A stretch of DNA of 64,000 bases from Serratia symbiotica (Periphyllus acericola) (GTDB lineage: Bacteria > Pseudomonadota > Gammaproteobacteria > Enterobacterales > Enterobacteriaceae): assembly GCF_964019515.1 (NCBI RefSeq), contig NZ_OZ026452.1:248001-312000 (forward strand). The letters are read 5' to 3'. This document shows positions 33,098 through 43,264 of this stretch, in pieces. A program made the position numbers and the translations under genes. The notes beneath the pieces were generated by a model. That model did no database searches, was not told the origin of the DNA, and saw nothing but the letters and a program-made list of their open reading frames with translations. Position 1 is the stretch's first letter, and each line of letters starts with the position of its first letter.

Positions 33098-34402
33098 TTA
33101 GTGCATTTTCAGGCGCGGGCGGAGCACCCGGTTGATGCCCCCAACCAACATCATCAGGCTGGTTTTAATAAAGCCATGCAGCGCTACCTGGTGCATGCGG
33201 TACAACGAAATGTAGATGAAACGCGCAATGCACCCTTCCACCATTATAGAACCACGCATCAGGTTGCCCATCAGGCTACCAACAGTGCTGAAACGCGAAA
33301 GTGACACCAACGAACCGTGATCTTTGTACACATAAGGCTTCAGCGTCTGCTCGTTAATCAGCGCCAAAATGTTAGTAAAGCAGCGTGAAGCCATCTGATG
33401 TGCCGACTGAGCGCGCGGTGGCACAAAGCCGCCTCCCTCTTTCGGGCAGGATGCGCAGTCACCGATGGCAAAAATGTGGGGATCGCGCGTGGTCTGCAAC
33501 GTTGGCTCAACCAGCAACTGGTTGAGGCGGTTGGTTTCCAAACCACCGATATCCTTCATAAAGTTCGGCACCTTGATGCCCGCCGCCCACACCATCAGAT
33601 CAGCATCGATAAACTCGCCACCCTGAGTGTTCAGCCCACTGGCCTTTACGCTTGTAACCATGGTGTTAGTAAACACGCGTACACCAAGTTTGCTCAGTTC
33701 CAGATAAGCAGCAGCGGAAATGCGCGGTGGCAACGATGGCAAAATACGCTCACTAGCTTCTACCAACGTCACATTCAGCGCACTGTTGTCCAGGCTTTCA
33801 AAGCCATAGTTGTGTAGCTGTTTCACTGTATTGTACAGTTCGGCAGACAACTCAACGCCAGTAGCGCCGCATCCAACGATGGCGATATTTACCCGCTTTT
33901 TCTGCCCTGGGTACGCCGAATACTTCAGGAACAAATTAAGCATTTCATTATGGAAACGCCGCGCCTGATACGGATTATCCAAGAAGAGACAGTGATCTTT
34001 CACCCCTGGTGTGCCGAAATCGTTCGAGGTACTGCCCAGCGCTATCACCAGAATGTCGTAAGTCAATTCGCGCGATGGTACCAGTTCACCCCCCTGCTTA
34101 TCGCAAATACGGGCCAGTTGCAGCGTTTGAGTCTCGGGGTTGATGTTAGTTAGCGTACCCTGCTGGAAGCTGAAATGATGGTTGTGCGCATGCGCCAGGT
34201 AACTCAGCGCATCGACGCCGTCATCAAGTGAACCGGTGGCGACTTCATGTAGCAGCGGCTTCCACAGATGGCTTTGGCTGCGATCCACCAATGTGATCGC
34301 AGCTTTTCTCTTGCGGCCAAGCTTATTCCCTAGGCGGGTCGCTAGCTCAAGACCACCAGCACCACCACCAACAATGACGATTTTCTTCTTTGGCGTTGTC
34401 AA
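33098..34402 (-). CDS. ndh: NADH dehydrogenase II (non-proton-pumping)
   Basis: Ndh is the single-subunit FAD enzyme passing electrons from NADH to ubiquinone at the inner membrane face. The 434-residue product has an N-terminal FAD-binding [10 protein letters not shown] at residues 12-21 and a second NADH-binding motif [13 protein letters not shown] at about 178. The quinone-site AQSAHQMA segment follows, then a C-terminal amphipathic membrane-anchor region. Full length and intact. Ubiquinone synthesis is represented by ubiX at the other end of the window. Confidence 0.97.
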   Translation of the reverse strand: MTTPKKKIVIVGGGAGGLELATRLGNKLGRKRKAAITLVDRSQSHLWKPLLHEVATGSLDDGVDALSYLAHAHNHHFSFQQGTLTNINPETQTLQLARICDKQGGELVPSRELTYDILVIALGSTSNDFGTPGVKDHCLFLDNPYQARRFHNEMLNLFLKYSAYPGQKKRVNIAIVGCGATGVELSAELYNTVKQLHNYGFESLDNSALNVTLVEASERILPSLPPRISAAAYLELSKLGVRVFTNTMVTSVKASGLNTQGGEFIDADLMVWAAGIKVPNFMKDIGGLETNRLNQLLVEPTLQTTRDPHIFAIGDCASCPKEGGGFVPPRAQSAHQMASRCFTNILALINEQTLKPYVYKDHGSLVSLSRFSTVGSLMGNLMRGSIMVEGCIARFIYISLYRMHQVALHGFIKTSLMMLVGGINRVLRPRLKMH

Positions 34403-34786
34403 AATACCTCCTAAATATGAACCAACAGTTATCCGTAAGTGAATGACAAATATCCTTATAATACATATAGTTAAACTGTAATAAACCTATTCTTTAGCGC
34501 CAGAATAACATGTGAGGTTATTTGGTCATACTAAAATTGACCTACATCAATTTTTTGATTAAAGGCTCGACGCGAGGCTTTTTAGCTATTTTAATTCAAT
34601 AAGTTAGCATAGAGTCTACTCTACATGGCTCTACCCGTTATTCGCAAATATTGTGCTTTATTGAGAATAACAGAGCCGCAGATTATCCCGATAAAAAGCA
34701 ATAATTGCGGTTCCAAATATGTTATGAAGTTGTTAATTCCGTGCTTAATGACTACCGCCGCAGCTCTGATCATCGCTGCGCTATCC
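34403..34786. other. Intergenic region between ndh and nagZ; ycfP missing
   Basis: In E. coli ycfP lies between nagZ and ndh. Here 384 bp of AT-rich DNA contain no recognisable YcfP sequence on either strand. A candidate FNR site at 34537-34550 belongs to the ndh promoter. Confidence 0.5.
34537..34550. promoter_or_regulatory. Candidate FNR site upstream of ndh
   Basis: TTGACCTACATCAA matches the FNR consensus TTGAT-N4-ATCAA at nine of ten positions and lies about 135 bp before the ndh start. FNR represses ndh anaerobically in E. coli from sites in the same region. Confidence 0.45.
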
Positions 34787-35827
34787 TCATGACAGTGTCC
34801 TGAATTCGTGCAGTTTATGTTCCTCCCAGCGTGCACTTAGCGTACCCAGTGCCTTGTATGCCTGCTGCCAACGTGCCGAGTCACGCAGTTCCTGGCGGGT
34901 GAACTCACCACGGTGATATAACCGTTTTACTTTCTCTGCTTTGACTGGGGAAAGGTTATCCAGCACGCTGACCGCACCAGCGCGGTTGTTGCACACCAAT
35001 ATCATGTCACAACCAGCATCCAGAGCCGCCTGACTGCGTTCGGCATAGCTACCCATGATAGCTGCCCCAACCATTGATAGGTCATCAGAGAAAATAACCC
35101 CATCGAACCCCAGTTCCTGCCGCAGGATTTGCTTCAGCCAGTAAGGTGAACCGCTGGCAGGAAGCGGATCGGCTGCAGTGTAGATGACGTGTGCCGACAT
35201 GACCGCATCCAGTAGTTGACGGTTGATCAGTGTGCGGAAAATCGCCATGTCATGTTCATGGATCTGCGCTAACGGCCGCATATCGCGCGGGTTTTCTTTG
35301 TGCGAGTCAGTGCTGACACCACCATGGCCTGGGAAGTGTTTTCCGGTGGTTTTCATCCCAGCACTGCGCATACCCTGGATAAAGTGCTCAGCCATTGCCA
35401 GAGCTTGCTGCGGATCGCTGTGGAACGCGCGTTCGCCGATGGCGGCGCTGCCGTGGCCAATATCCAGCACCGGCGCAAAACTGATATCGATATCCTGGGC
35501 GATCATTTCTGCGGCCATCAACCAACCCGCTTCTTGCGCTAAGTGATGACCCTGCTGCGCATCTTGCATCACAGCGAACGATTTCGCCGCTGGCAAGCGG
35601 GTAAAACCTTCATGGAAGCGCTGCACGCGTCCGCCTTCCTGATCCACCGCTACCACCAGCCTATCATGCGATGCGACGCGGATCTGGCGCACCAGTTCGC
35701 GCAACTGGTGCGCATCGTGAAAGTTACGGGTAAATAGGATCAGCCCGCCAACCAGCGGGTGTGTTAAAATCTCGCGTTCTTCTGCATCCAGCTCATAGCT
35801 AGCAATATCTAGCATTATCGGACCCAC
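34787..35827 (-). CDS. nagZ: Beta-N-acetylhexosaminidase NagZ
   Basis: NagZ removes GlcNAc from anhydromuropeptides in cytoplasmic peptidoglycan recycling. The glycoside-hydrolase-3 product has [13 protein letters not shown], the catalytic [14 protein letters not shown] loop and the nucleophile Asp in [10 protein letters not shown]. The GTG at 35827 ([10 protein letters not shown]) is chosen because it aligns with the E. coli start and has a GAGG ribosome site; a GTG at 35833 is also in frame. It has about 346 residues and is intact. Its recycling partner ampD is missing from its usual place in this window. Confidence 0.95.
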   Translation of the reverse strand: MGPIMLDIASYELDAEEREILTHPLVGGLILFTRNFHDAHQLRELVRQIRVASHDRLVVAVDQEGGRVQRFHEGFTRLPAAKSFAVMQDAQQGHHLAQEAGWLMAAEMIAQDIDISFAPVLDIGHGSAAIGERAFHSDPQQALAMAEHFIQGMRSAGMKTTGKHFPGHGGVSTDSHKENPRDMRPLAQIHEHDMAIFRTLINRQLLDAVMSAHVIYTAADPLPASGSPYWLKQILRQELGFDGVIFSDDLSMVGAAIMGSYAERSQAALDAGCDMILVCNNRAGAVSVLDNLSPVKAEKVKRLYHRGEFTRQELRDSARWQQAYKALGTLSARWEEHKLHEFRTLS

Positions 35828-35878
35828 GGCCACCTCACTTCATTATTTGATTTGCTTCACTCAAAACCTGGGGGGTTA

Positions 35879-36730
35879 TCAACAAAAGCGCTGGCGCAGC
35901 ATTGCCCCCCCCCAATGCAAAAATTCAGCATCGCCGCTCTGCTGCCAGCGCGCTTCAAACCACATCAGCATCAGGTAATCCACCCACGGTAACCAACGCT
36001 GCACTTGGGCGCACAACCGGGCCTCATCCGGGTAGCCATGCTGCGCATAGTGCTGTAGAAAACACTGCTGCTGAGTGCTAGCCCAATTATTGCTGCGAAA
36101 CAGCGCGGCGATATCCAGCGCAACATCGCCATCGGCGGCGTACTCCCAGTCGATCAGCCGCAGCCCGGCGGCACTGGTGATCAGGTTACCTGGGTGAATA
36201 TCCATATGAAGCGGGGCCAGTTGCAGTGGCGTTGGCGGTGTTATCCGCAAAAAATGCTGTTGACAACGCAGCCAGGCTGGGGTAAGACGCCGTTTGTCCA
36301 ACTGCTGCCAATAGCTGGCGAACTGTCGTTGCAAGTTCAGGCGGTAACCACTGAACGGCCTTCGATGCAATCCCGCTGCCATCGCTGCCAGTTCACCACA
36401 TTGATTTAAGGCGTCGAACCCCTCATTTGTGACACTCTTCCCTGTAAGCCATTCGACGATAATCCAATGATTACTCTGGGCTAAAACCTGCGGCCCTAGC
36501 CCCATGCCACAACGGCGCAGTAGCCGCGCTTCCCGTTTGCGGCTGACACCCAATGCGCCTTTCTCTGCAGTTTGTTTGAGCGCCAACAAACTGATGCCCT
36601 CCCCGTCGATACGCCAACTGTCACCCGTCAGACCCTTTACTGGGCTGAAATGACAACCGGCGGTATTTACCGCCGACAACCGGGTATTCAACAATTGTCG
36701 CAATTCAGCTTCAAGGTTCAACGGTGTCAT
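35879..36730 (-). CDS. thiK: Thiamine kinase
   Basis: ThiK phosphorylates salvaged thiamine to thiamine monophosphate. The 283-residue product belongs to the APH/choline-kinase fold. It has the catalytic HMDIHPGNLITSAAGLRLID loop, with the catalytic Asp and Asn, and the metal-binding Asp in IDWEYAADGDVALD. The start ATG at 36730 lies inside the 3' end of lpoB, a 20-bp overlap in another frame. The order nagZ-thiK-lpoB matches E. coli. Confidence 0.92.
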   Translation of the reverse strand: MTPLNLEAELRQLLNTRLSAVNTAGCHFSPVKGLTGDSWRIDGEGISLLALKQTAEKGALGVSRKREARLLRRCGMGLGPQVLAQSNHWIIVEWLTGKSVTNEGFDALNQCGELAAMAAGLHRRPFSGYRLNLQRQFASYWQQLDKRRLTPAWLRCQQHFLRITPPTPLQLAPLHMDIHPGNLITSAAGLRLIDWEYAADGDVALDIAALFRSNNWASTQQQCFLQHYAQHGYPDEARLCAQVQRWLPWVDYLMLMWFEARWQQSGDAEFLHWGGAMLRQRFC

Positions 36731-37283
36731 TACCCGACCAAACTATTTCACCGGTTTGCACCAACATCAGTTGCATATCCAGCGTCGGTGATTTTACATC
36801 GCCGCTGAAGACGCTGTACAACACGTACTGTGCATTAACGATGCGCGCCAGCCCGATAGCCTTACTGCGCGAGCCAAAGCTGTCCTCCGAGGATAATCCC
36901 AGCCCCTGCCTGGCGCTCGTCAGCCGCGCTTCAGGCACCATACTGAAGGTGGAGTTAGACTCCAGCGCTGTATGTAGCGCGGATGTCGCTTTCGCCGTTT
37001 GCAATGCGCCATTGGTGTTGTTCTTCATGGTGTCTACGAACAATAGGCTGCCAGCGGTAACCCCTTTGACCTCCAGCATCTGGTTCACCAACGGCTGTAG
37101 GCCGCGGAGCCAGTCAAACTGCTGTATTTTGGGCGGCTGTGGTACATCTTCACGGGCCGACTGCTGAGGTTGTTCCTTTGTGTCCGGTAGCGTAACCGAT
37201 TCGATGGTATTTGGTTGTGGAAGGCGCGACAAACAGCCACTCAAGGTTAATGCGGCCAACGCCACCAATAAATACTTTTTCAT
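36711..37283 (-). CDS. lpoB: Penicillin-binding protein activator LpoB
   Basis: LpoB is the outer-membrane lipoprotein that activates PBP1b during septal peptidoglycan synthesis. From ATG 37283 the product has 190 residues with a lipoprotein signal (MKKYLLVALAALTLSGC, lipobox Cys17) and a Pro/Gln-rich linker. The folded domain contains SLLFVDTMKNNTNGALQTAK, FSMVPEARLTSARQGLGLS and a VQTGEIVWSG end. A longer in-frame start (37340) would bury the signal peptide. ycfL, normally between lpoB and hinT, is absent: hinT ends 63 bp upstream. Confidence 0.93.
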   Translation of the reverse strand: MKKYLLVALAALTLSGCLSRLPQPNTIESVTLPDTKEQPQQSAREDVPQPPKIQQFDWLRGLQPLVNQMLEVKGVTAGSLLFVDTMKNNTNGALQTAKATSALHTALESNSTFSMVPEARLTSARQGLGLSSEDSFGSRSKAIGLARIVNAQYVLYSVFSGDVKSPTLDMQLMLVQTGEIVWSGNDTVEP

Positions 37284-37345
37284 TATTATTCCTTTCCAAG
37301 CCAGCTTACAAAAACAGCTATCAACGCGTGCATTTAGCATCCAGG

Positions 37346-37708
37346 TTACCGTTCAGAAAAGCGTGACAATATCGGCCCCAGCGAGTGGCCGCCAACCAAA
37401 TGCATATGAATATGATAGACCTCCTGACCAGCATGGCGATTGCAGTTGAGGATCAGGCGGTAGCCATCTTCAGCCACCCCTTCCTGTTCGGCAATTTTCG
37501 CCGCAGCGGTGATCATTCTGCCCAGCGCCGCTTCATGCTCGACGGTCACATCATTGACAGTAGGGATCAGTACATTCGGCACGATCAAAATATGGGTTGG
37601 AGCCTGGGGTGAGATATCACGGAAGGCAGTCACCAGTTCGTCTTGGTAAACCACATCAGCAGGGATTTCGCGGCGGATAATTTTACTGAAAATCTTTTCT
37701 TCAGCCAT
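37346..37708 (-). CDS. hinT: Purine nucleoside phosphoramidase HinT
   Basis: HinT is a HIT-family hydrolase acting on adenosine phosphoramidates. The 120-residue product has the HIT catalytic motif in [11 protein letters not shown] and an N-terminal [20 protein letters not shown] segment typical of the family. It heads the hinT-lpoB-thiK-nagZ series. It is intact. Confidence 0.95.
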   Translation of the reverse strand: MAEEKIFSKIIRREIPADVVYQDELVTAFRDISPQAPTHILIVPNVLIPTVNDVTVEHEAALGRMITAAAKIAEQEGVAEDGYRLILNCNRHAGQEVYHIHMHLVGGHSLGPILSRFSER

Positions 37709-37979
37709 TTGGACGTTCCTTGGTTTAAACAGTAAGCTTTATGAGTGACAAATTCTACTGCTTTTAACCTGAATGCGCACTTTCCGCATTGGATGATGCT
37801 AAGATCACACCACCTGGCGCACTATATCTGTTATTGCTTTACCTACCCCCCAACAAGGGTCAGGCTGAAAGCTATTTCACCAGGTATGAATTTGATAATC
37901 TGTGCTCTTTGCATTAATTTAGGGGCAGACCTCCAGCTTCGCAGCAGCCACCAGATTTATGTTCAAAGGACGCCTCACC

Positions 37980-38450
37980 ATGGTAACACGCACGCTAGAT
38001 AGCACCGCCCACCCAGCTCTGGCCGGAATGCCGGATGCAGCTGAACACGCACTGCGTTTCAGTCGCGCCCGTAAGGCGCAATCCTATGCATTATTCGAAG
38101 ATTATGTCGAGCTGATCGCCGATCTGTTGCAGACTACGCGAGAAGCCAGAACCACCGATATCGCCCGCCGCTTTGGTATCTCTCACCCTACTGCGATCAA
38201 GAACATCGCGCGGCTTAAAAGCGTCGGCCTAGTGGAATCGCGTCCCTATCGCGGGGTATTTCTGACTGAGGAAGGCGAACGGTTGGCACATAAGGTACGC
38301 CGTCGCCATCGGATTGTGGTTAACCTGTTAGTCTGTCTGGGAGTGCCGACGAAAACCGCCGAGCTGGACAGCGAAGGGATTGAACATCACATTTCTGACG
38401 CCACTTTAGCCGTGTTTGAACAGATCCTGCGAAAAAACACGGCGAAGTGA
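37980..38450 (+). CDS. mntR: DtxR-family manganese-responsive regulator MntR
   Basis: MntR is a Mn-dependent transcription factor controlling manganese import and export. From ATG 37980 (MVTRTLDSTAHPALAG) the product has 156 residues. The winged helix includes TTDIARRFGISHPTAIKNIA and LVESRPYRGVFLTEEGERLA. The dimerisation and metal domain retains the EGIEHHISD motif, with metal-ligand Glu and His residues. No mnt transport gene is adjacent. A start at 37959 is also in frame but less likely. It looks intact. Confidence 0.9.
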   Translation: MVTRTLDSTAHPALAGMPDAAEHALRFSRARKAQSYALFEDYVELIADLLQTTREARTTDIARRFGISHPTAIKNIARLKSVGLVESRPYRGVFLTEEGERLAHKVRRRHRIVVNLLVCLGVPTKTAELDSEGIEHHISDATLAVFEQILRKNTAK

Positions 38451-38581
38451 TCCCGAAATAAGCAGTAGCTGGCTGAGGGCTTTTAGAAGCCAAATATCTT
38501 CACTTCCCTGTATCTACCTCCTGTTTTCTACGTGACACTACGCGTTGTGCTATGCGGGTTTACCTGCCTCGGGAGAAAAAA

Positions 38582-38607
38582 TGCCGATCCCCCTTAGGTG
38601 ATCGGCA
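38582..38607 (-). terminator. Rho-independent terminator of ptsG
   Basis: The stem TGCCGATC/GATCGGCA lies 37 bp beyond the ptsG stop. On the minus strand it is followed by TTTTTCTC. The neighbouring 38451-38580 stretch after mntR shows no gene. Confidence 0.8.
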
Positions 38608-38644
38608 CTAGGCTTTCGTTTCCCTTTAAATTAACTTGTCTAAC

Positions 38645-40078
38645 TCAGTGATTACGGATGTATTCGTCCATATCGGTTTTCAGGTTGTCAGACTTGGTAC
38701 CGAAGATAACCTGAACGCCAGAGCCGGCGACAACAACGCCAGCGGCACCTAATTTCTTCAGGGTAGCCTGGTCAACCTTGGTGATGTCGGCCACGCTGAC
38801 GCGCAGGCGGGTGATACAGGCATCCAGGTTAGTGATATTCTCTTTACCGCCGAAAGCCTGAACTAAGGCGGCAGACATTTCAGAACCGCCCTGCGTATCC
38901 TGCTCAGAAGCAGTGTCTTCAAGGCCTGGGGTTTTTAGGTTCAGCTTGGTGATCAGCATGCGGAAGAGAGTGTAGTACACCAGCCCGTAGAGGATGCCGA
39001 CGAGGGGGAACAACCAGATTTTACTGCTGTTTCCGCTCAGAACGATAAAGTCGATCAACCCGTGTGAAAAGCTGGTGCCGTCACGCATGCCTAACAGAAT
39101 GCAGATTGGGAACGCCAGACCCGCCAAGATAGCATGGCTCACATACAGGATCGGCGCAACGAAGATGAAAGAGAATTCGATCGGTTCGGTGATGCCGGTC
39201 AGGAATGAGGTCAACGCAGCAGAGATCATGATACCACCGACTTTAGCGCGGTTTTCCAGTTTGGCTGAATGCCAGATAGCGATGGCCGCCGCAGGCAAAC
39301 CATACATTTTGAACAGGAAGCCGCCGGACAGTTTCCCCGCAGTCGGGTCACCCGCCATGTAACGTGGGATGTCACCGTGAAATACCTGACCCGCTGCATT
39401 CGTGAACTCGCCAATTTGCATCTGAAAAGGCACGTTCCAGATATGGTGCAGACCGAACGGCACCAGCGAACGCTCAACCACACCGTAGAGGCCAAAGGCC
39501 ACTACCGGGTTCTGATAAGCTGCCCACTGGGAAAACGTCTGGATAGCAGTACCGATGGGTGGCCAGATGAAAGAGAGCGCGATGCCTAGCACGATAGCCG
39601 CCAGGCCAGAGATGATCGGCACAAACCGCTTACCCGCAAAGAAGCCCAGATACTCCGGCAGTTGGATGCGGAAGAAGCGGTTAAACATGTAGGCAGCGAT
39701 GGCACCAGAGATAATCCCGCCGAGTACGCCGGTATCGGCCAAATGTTTGGTTGCAATCTCTTCGGCTGTTAGGTGCAGCACCAAGGGTGCAACCACTGAA
39801 ATGGTTTTCACCATGATGCCGTAAGCTACCACCGCCGCCAGTGCGGAGACGCCATCGTTATTAGTGAAACCTAGGGCAACACCAATCGCGAAAATTAACG
39901 GCATGTTGGCGAAAACAGATCCACCCGCATCCGCCATCACATGAGAGACTACCATAGGTAACCAGCTAAAGTTGGCGGAACCGACGCCCAGCAGGATACC
40001 TGCGATAGGCAGTACTGACACTGGCAGCATTAGCGATTTACCTATTTTTTGCAGGTTTGCAAATGCGTTCTTGAACAT
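38645..40078 (-). CDS. ptsG: Glucose-specific PTS enzyme IICB
   Basis: PtsG imports and phosphorylates glucose in the inner membrane. The 477-residue product has the polytopic EIIC domain (about residues 15-390, with [18 protein letters not shown] as the conserved sugar-site segment). A linker leads to the cytoplasmic EIIB domain with the phosphorylated cysteine in [13 protein letters not shown]. Length matches E. coli. It is intact, with a terminator downstream and regulatory sites upstream (40083-40207). Confidence 0.97.
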   Translation of the reverse strand: MFKNAFANLQKIGKSLMLPVSVLPIAGILLGVGSANFSWLPMVVSHVMADAGGSVFANMPLIFAIGVALGFTNNDGVSALAAVVAYGIMVKTISVVAPLVLHLTAEEIATKHLADTGVLGGIISGAIAAYMFNRFFRIQLPEYLGFFAGKRFVPIISGLAAIVLGIALSFIWPPIGTAIQTFSQWAAYQNPVVAFGLYGVVERSLVPFGLHHIWNVPFQMQIGEFTNAAGQVFHGDIPRYMAGDPTAGKLSGGFLFKMYGLPAAAIAIWHSAKLENRAKVGGIMISAALTSFLTGITEPIEFSFIFVAPILYVSHAILAGLAFPICILLGMRDGTSFSHGLIDFIVLSGNSSKIWLFPLVGILYGLVYYTLFRMLITKLNLKTPGLEDTASEQDTQGGSEMSAALVQAFGGKENITNLDACITRLRVSVADITKVDQATLKKLGAAGVVVAGSGVQVIFGTKSDNLKTDMDEYIRNH

Positions 40079-40082
40079 AAAT

Positions 40083-40098
40083 GAGTGTGCTCCTGAGT
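40083..40098 (-). promoter_or_regulatory. Translation-initiation region of ptsG matching the SgrS pairing site
   Basis: On the minus strand the sequence just before the ptsG ATG is ACTCAGGAGCACACTC, nearly identical to the E. coli ptsG segment that pairs with the small RNA SgrS and includes the Shine-Dalgarno AGGAG. The sRNA gene itself is not in the window. Confidence 0.5.
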
Positions 40099-40183
40099 AA
40101 TAATACTTTGCTACTTTTTGGCGATTATTCGCGCTGCAAGGGGAAGAAAACCCCGCAATTTAGGGTGTCTGAGCACCCTTGAA

Positions 40184-40207
40184 TTTATTATTCAGAGTAA
40201 AATAAAT
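40184..40207 (-). promoter_or_regulatory. Candidate Mlc operator upstream of ptsG
   Basis: The minus strand reads attTATTTTACTCTGAATAATAAA, resembling the Mlc operator upstream of E. coli ptsG (TTATTTTACTCTGTGTAATAA). Mlc represses ptsG without glucose. The remaining upstream DNA (40208-40422) holds no gene. Confidence 0.4.
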
Positions 40208-40422
40208 GCCCTACGTAATGTTTGCTGGTAATCACATTTAAATAATAGCAAAAGGAAGCAATTTTTAAAATCGCCTGTTTTTTATCATAAAAGTCGATAA
40301 AACAATCACTAAATGCCTTTAAATTGGTGAAAATATTACTCGTTTCGTCGATTAATTACGAGCTTAAAAATTATGTCAACGATGACTACTCAGCCTAGAT
40401 CAAAATTTGATGTGAAATAAGC

Positions 40423-40824
40423 GGCGTTGTTGAATAAATAGAACTTTTGGCCGGCACGAGGATCAGATCACTCTCCTTCTGTCAAAATAGCGACATTCCG
40501 TGGCCCAGCAAAAGTTCAACATCACCAACTGGAAGGCTTACAACAACGCCCTGATCACTCGGGGTTCACTCACTTACTGGGGGGATGAAACGGCACTTCA
40601 CGCCTGGTACTGCGAGGCAAAACCTTCTCTGCGTGGTCGCCCACCACATTATTCCGATATGGCAATCACCAGCGTATTGATGCTGAAACGGATTTTCGGC
40701 CTGACACTTCGCGCCCTCCAGGGCTTCGGCGACTCCATTGTCACACTGATCAAAGTGCCGTTGAACTGCCCGGACGACACCTGCATCGAAGTCCGTCAAT
40801 GTCCCGTTTAAAACCCCAACGCCG
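40423..40824 (+). mobile_element. IS903-group element, fragment 8
   Basis: It begins with GGCGTTGTTGAATAAATAGA and encodes the transposase N-terminus (MAQQKFNITNWKAYNN to PDDTC), then loses about 14 bp and stops matching near 40824. The 3' two thirds and the other terminal repeat are gone. Its antisense strand forms the last 24 codons of the ycfH gene. Confidence 0.9.
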
Positions 40825-41586
40825 AAATAAGCGAGAAAAATTGTTAGTGGTGGCTTCGGCAAAGTTTTCCAGGCTAATGCCCTTCAGTACCGCCATGTAT
40901 TCAGCCACATCACGCACATAGGCGGGTTGGTTTTCTTTACCCCGGTGCGGCACCGGGGCCAGATACGGCGAGTCAGTTTCCACCAGTATGCGATCCAGCG
41001 GCACATAACGCGCCACCTCACGCAATGGCTCGGCGTTACGGAAGGTCACGATGCCAGAGAAAGAAATGTAGAAACCGAGATCCAACAGTACTTCTGCGGT
41101 GGCGCTATCCTCAGTGAAACAGTGCAGCACCCCGCTACAGTCCTGCGCATTTTCCTCACGCAAAATCGCCAATGTGTCGGCACGCGCATCACGGGTATGC
41201 ACGATCAGCGGTTTGTCCAGATCTCGGCCAATGCGAATATGCTCGCGGAACGAGGCCTGTTGCAGCTCAAGGTTGTCTTTCTGGTAGAAGTAATCCAGCC
41301 CGGTCTCCCCCAACGCGACCACTTGTGCCGCCGCTGCCAGGCAACGCAGTTCGCCGTAATCGTAGCCATCCTCCAGGTTCAGCGGGTGTACGCCACAGGA
41401 GAAGACCACCTCATCGCGCGCACCAATCAACTGGGTCATAGCCTGATAGCCCGGCAACGTAGTGGCAACTGCCAGCACGTATCCGACATCGCGCATTTTG
41501 GCCTTGGCCAGCGCGTCATCCACATTTTGGTGCAGGGTTTGATAATCCAGGCAGTCAAGGTGACAATGAGAATCAACTAACAACAT
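40750..41586 (-). CDS. ycfH: TatD-family metal-dependent hydrolase YcfH with an IS-derived tail
   Basis: YcfH is a TatD-like deoxyribonuclease/hydrolase. The product begins MLLVDSHCHLDCLDYQTLHQ, with the metal-binding HxH, and has the conserved Glu in VALGETGLDYFYQ, HTRDARADTLAIL, CFTED and the Asp in VETDSPYLAPVPHRGKEN. All metal ligands remain. After residue 254 (NNFSRLF) the native tail of about 11 residues is replaced by 24 residues (RRWGFKRDIDG...) read from the antisense of the IS fragment. It is probably still active, since the lost part is peripheral. holB lies 20 bp upstream. Confidence 0.92.
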   Translation of the reverse strand: MLLVDSHCHLDCLDYQTLHQNVDDALAKAKMRDVGYVLAVATTLPGYQAMTQLIGARDEVVFSCGVHPLNLEDGYDYGELRCLAAAAQVVALGETGLDYFYQKDNLELQQASFREHIRIGRDLDKPLIVHTRDARADTLAILREENAQDCSGVLHCFTEDSATAEVLLDLGFYISFSGIVTFRNAEPLREVARYVPLDRILVETDSPYLAPVPHRGKENQPAYVRDVAEYMAVLKGISLENFAEATTNNFSRLFRRWGFKRDIDGLRCRCRPGSSTAL

Positions 41587-41605
41587 AATGTTTAACTCTT
41601 TTGCT

Positions 41606-42610
41606 TTACAGCGAATGAAGCAGGGAATAGCTGGCAGAGCTTAGCATTTGCTCCCAGCCCAGTAATTGTTCGGTCAATAGTAGTTCGTGGTTAACGCCAA
41701 CTACGCTGAGCAACTGATGGCGGCAGATCAACCATTGTTGCACGATTTGCAGCAATGAAATCTCGCTCAGCCGACTGGCCAGTTGATACACCAACGGCTG
41801 CTGATCCTGATTGAGTACATGGCTCGGTGCACCTTGCTGCCATTTTATCGCATCCACCAATAGAGCGCACAGCCAATGTAGACGCTCCCCCACATCCAGG
41901 TGACTGAGCACTGGCAACAGCGACAGCATATCATGCTGCGGCAAGGCAGCGCTCAATGCCCTACACAGGGCACTGCGCTGTTGCCAGCGCTCCGGTTGCA
42001 GCAATTGTTCAGCAGCGATTGGCGCGCCGTCGTGCAGGCGCAGCGCAGTGAGGTGTTCGACCGGGTTACCTGCTGCGTGACGGCTTAGCCACTGCATGCT
42101 CAGTTGCTCATCAGGGCTGACCAAATGCCAATACAGGCAGCGGCTGCGTAGCGTCGCCAACAATCGTGAAGGCTCGCGGCAACTCAGTAGAAAATAGGTT
42201 TTTTCCGGCGGCTCTTCCAATGTCTTCAGCAGCGCGTTGGCCGCCGCTTCGGTCAATAGCTCGGCCTGGGAGAGCCAGATCACCTTGGCCCCTCCTTGCT
42301 GTGCATAGAAATAGAGCCTCTCGATCAACTGACGGATCGGTTCGATACCTACACTGTTTTTGCCTTTTTCCGGTACCAGCAGATGGTAGTCCGGGTGGTT
42401 ACCCGCCAGCATCAGTCGGCAACTATGACATTCACCGCAGTTCTTTTCACCATTACGCTGCTGGCAGAGCAACCAGCGGCTCAACGCGTAAGCTAGCGTA
42501 TCGTCGCCATTGCCTACGGCAGCATGCAAAAGCAACGCATGATGGCCGCGCCCAGTGGCGTAGTGCCCAACTAACTGGTGATAGGGGATATTCAGCCACG
42601 GATACTCCAT
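41606..42610 (-). CDS. holB: DNA polymerase III delta' subunit
   Basis: HolB is the delta' subunit of the clamp loader. The 334-residue product has the degenerate N-terminal P-loop region (GNGDDTLAYALSRWLLC), the zinc-binding cysteines in NCGECHSCRLML, and the SRC-like motif ([14 protein letters not shown]) that senses the neighbouring ATP site. The start overlaps the tmk stop by one base (TAATG). The order tmk-holB-ycfH matches E. coli. It is intact. Confidence 0.95.
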   Translation of the reverse strand: MEYPWLNIPYHQLVGHYATGRGHHALLLHAAVGNGDDTLAYALSRWLLCQQRNGEKNCGECHSCRLMLAGNHPDYHLLVPEKGKNSVGIEPIRQLIERLYFYAQQGGAKVIWLSQAELLTEAAANALLKTLEEPPEKTYFLLSCREPSRLLATLRSRCLYWHLVSPDEQLSMQWLSRHAAGNPVEHLTALRLHDGAPIAAEQLLQPERWQQRSALCRALSAALPQHDMLSLLPVLSHLDVGERLHWLCALLVDAIKWQQGAPSHVLNQDQQPLVYQLASRLSEISLLQIVQQWLICRHQLLSVVGVNHELLLTEQLLGWEQMLSSASYSLLHSL

Positions 42611-43248
42611 TACACGCCTTCCTGCTGTTGCAGCCAGCGGCTGACGCAGGCACGAATAGAAGCGGTAACCTGCTCCAGCGGTTGTGTAGCGTCAAGCGTG
42701 ACAATCGATTCATCTTGCGCTGCCAACGCCAAATAGCGTGCGCGCGTACGTGTGAAGAACGGCAATACCTCTTGTTCCATGCGATCCAGTTCGCCGCGCG
42801 CCTGAGCGCGTTGCAGCCCAATCAGCGGCGGCAAATCCAAATAGAGGGTGAGATCCGGGCGGAAGCTCCCCAACACGGCATCGCGCAGTGAGAGCATCAG
42901 TTGCGGATCTGTGCCGCGCCCAGCGCCCTGATAAGCCTGTGAAGACAGATCGTGACGATCACCCACCACCCATGCACCGCGTTCCAACGCCGGCTTGATA
43001 ACGGTTTCCACCAACTGCACACGGGCAGCGTACAGCATCAGCACTTCCGCCTTGATGGTCGGCAGTTCGTTACCCACTCCACGTTTGAACAGATCGCGCA
43101 ATTTCTCCGCTAGCGGCGTGCCACCCGGCTCACGCGTAAAGACGATATCGTTGACACCATGCTCTCGCAAAACACTGGCTACGGTGTCACGCGCGGTGGT
43201 TTTGCCTACTCCTTCCAATCCTTCGATAACAACGAATTTACTTTTCAT
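42610..43248 (-). CDS. tmk: Thymidylate kinase
   Basis: Tmk phosphorylates dTMP to dTDP. The 212-residue product has the P-loop GLEGVGKTT at residues 10-18, the DRY-like [17 protein letters not shown] segment, [15 protein letters not shown], and the [18 protein letters not shown] lid region. It is intact and forms part of the mltG-tmk-holB series. Confidence 0.96.
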   Translation of the reverse strand: MKSKFVVIEGLEGVGKTTARDTVASVLREHGVNDIVFTREPGGTPLAEKLRDLFKRGVGNELPTIKAEVLMLYAARVQLVETVIKPALERGAWVVGDRHDLSSQAYQGAGRGTDPQLMLSLRDAVLGSFRPDLTLYLDLPPLIGLQRAQARGELDRMEQEVLPFFTRTRARYLALAAQDESIVTLDATQPLEQVTASIRACVSRWLQQQEGV

Positions 43249-43264
43249 TCTTTTCCTTTAACCC

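Noticed and set aside
32914..33135. Possible small protein between the tRNA-Ser terminator and ndh
   Set aside because: No homology recognised on either strand, no clear ribosome-binding site, and it overlaps the ndh hairpin.
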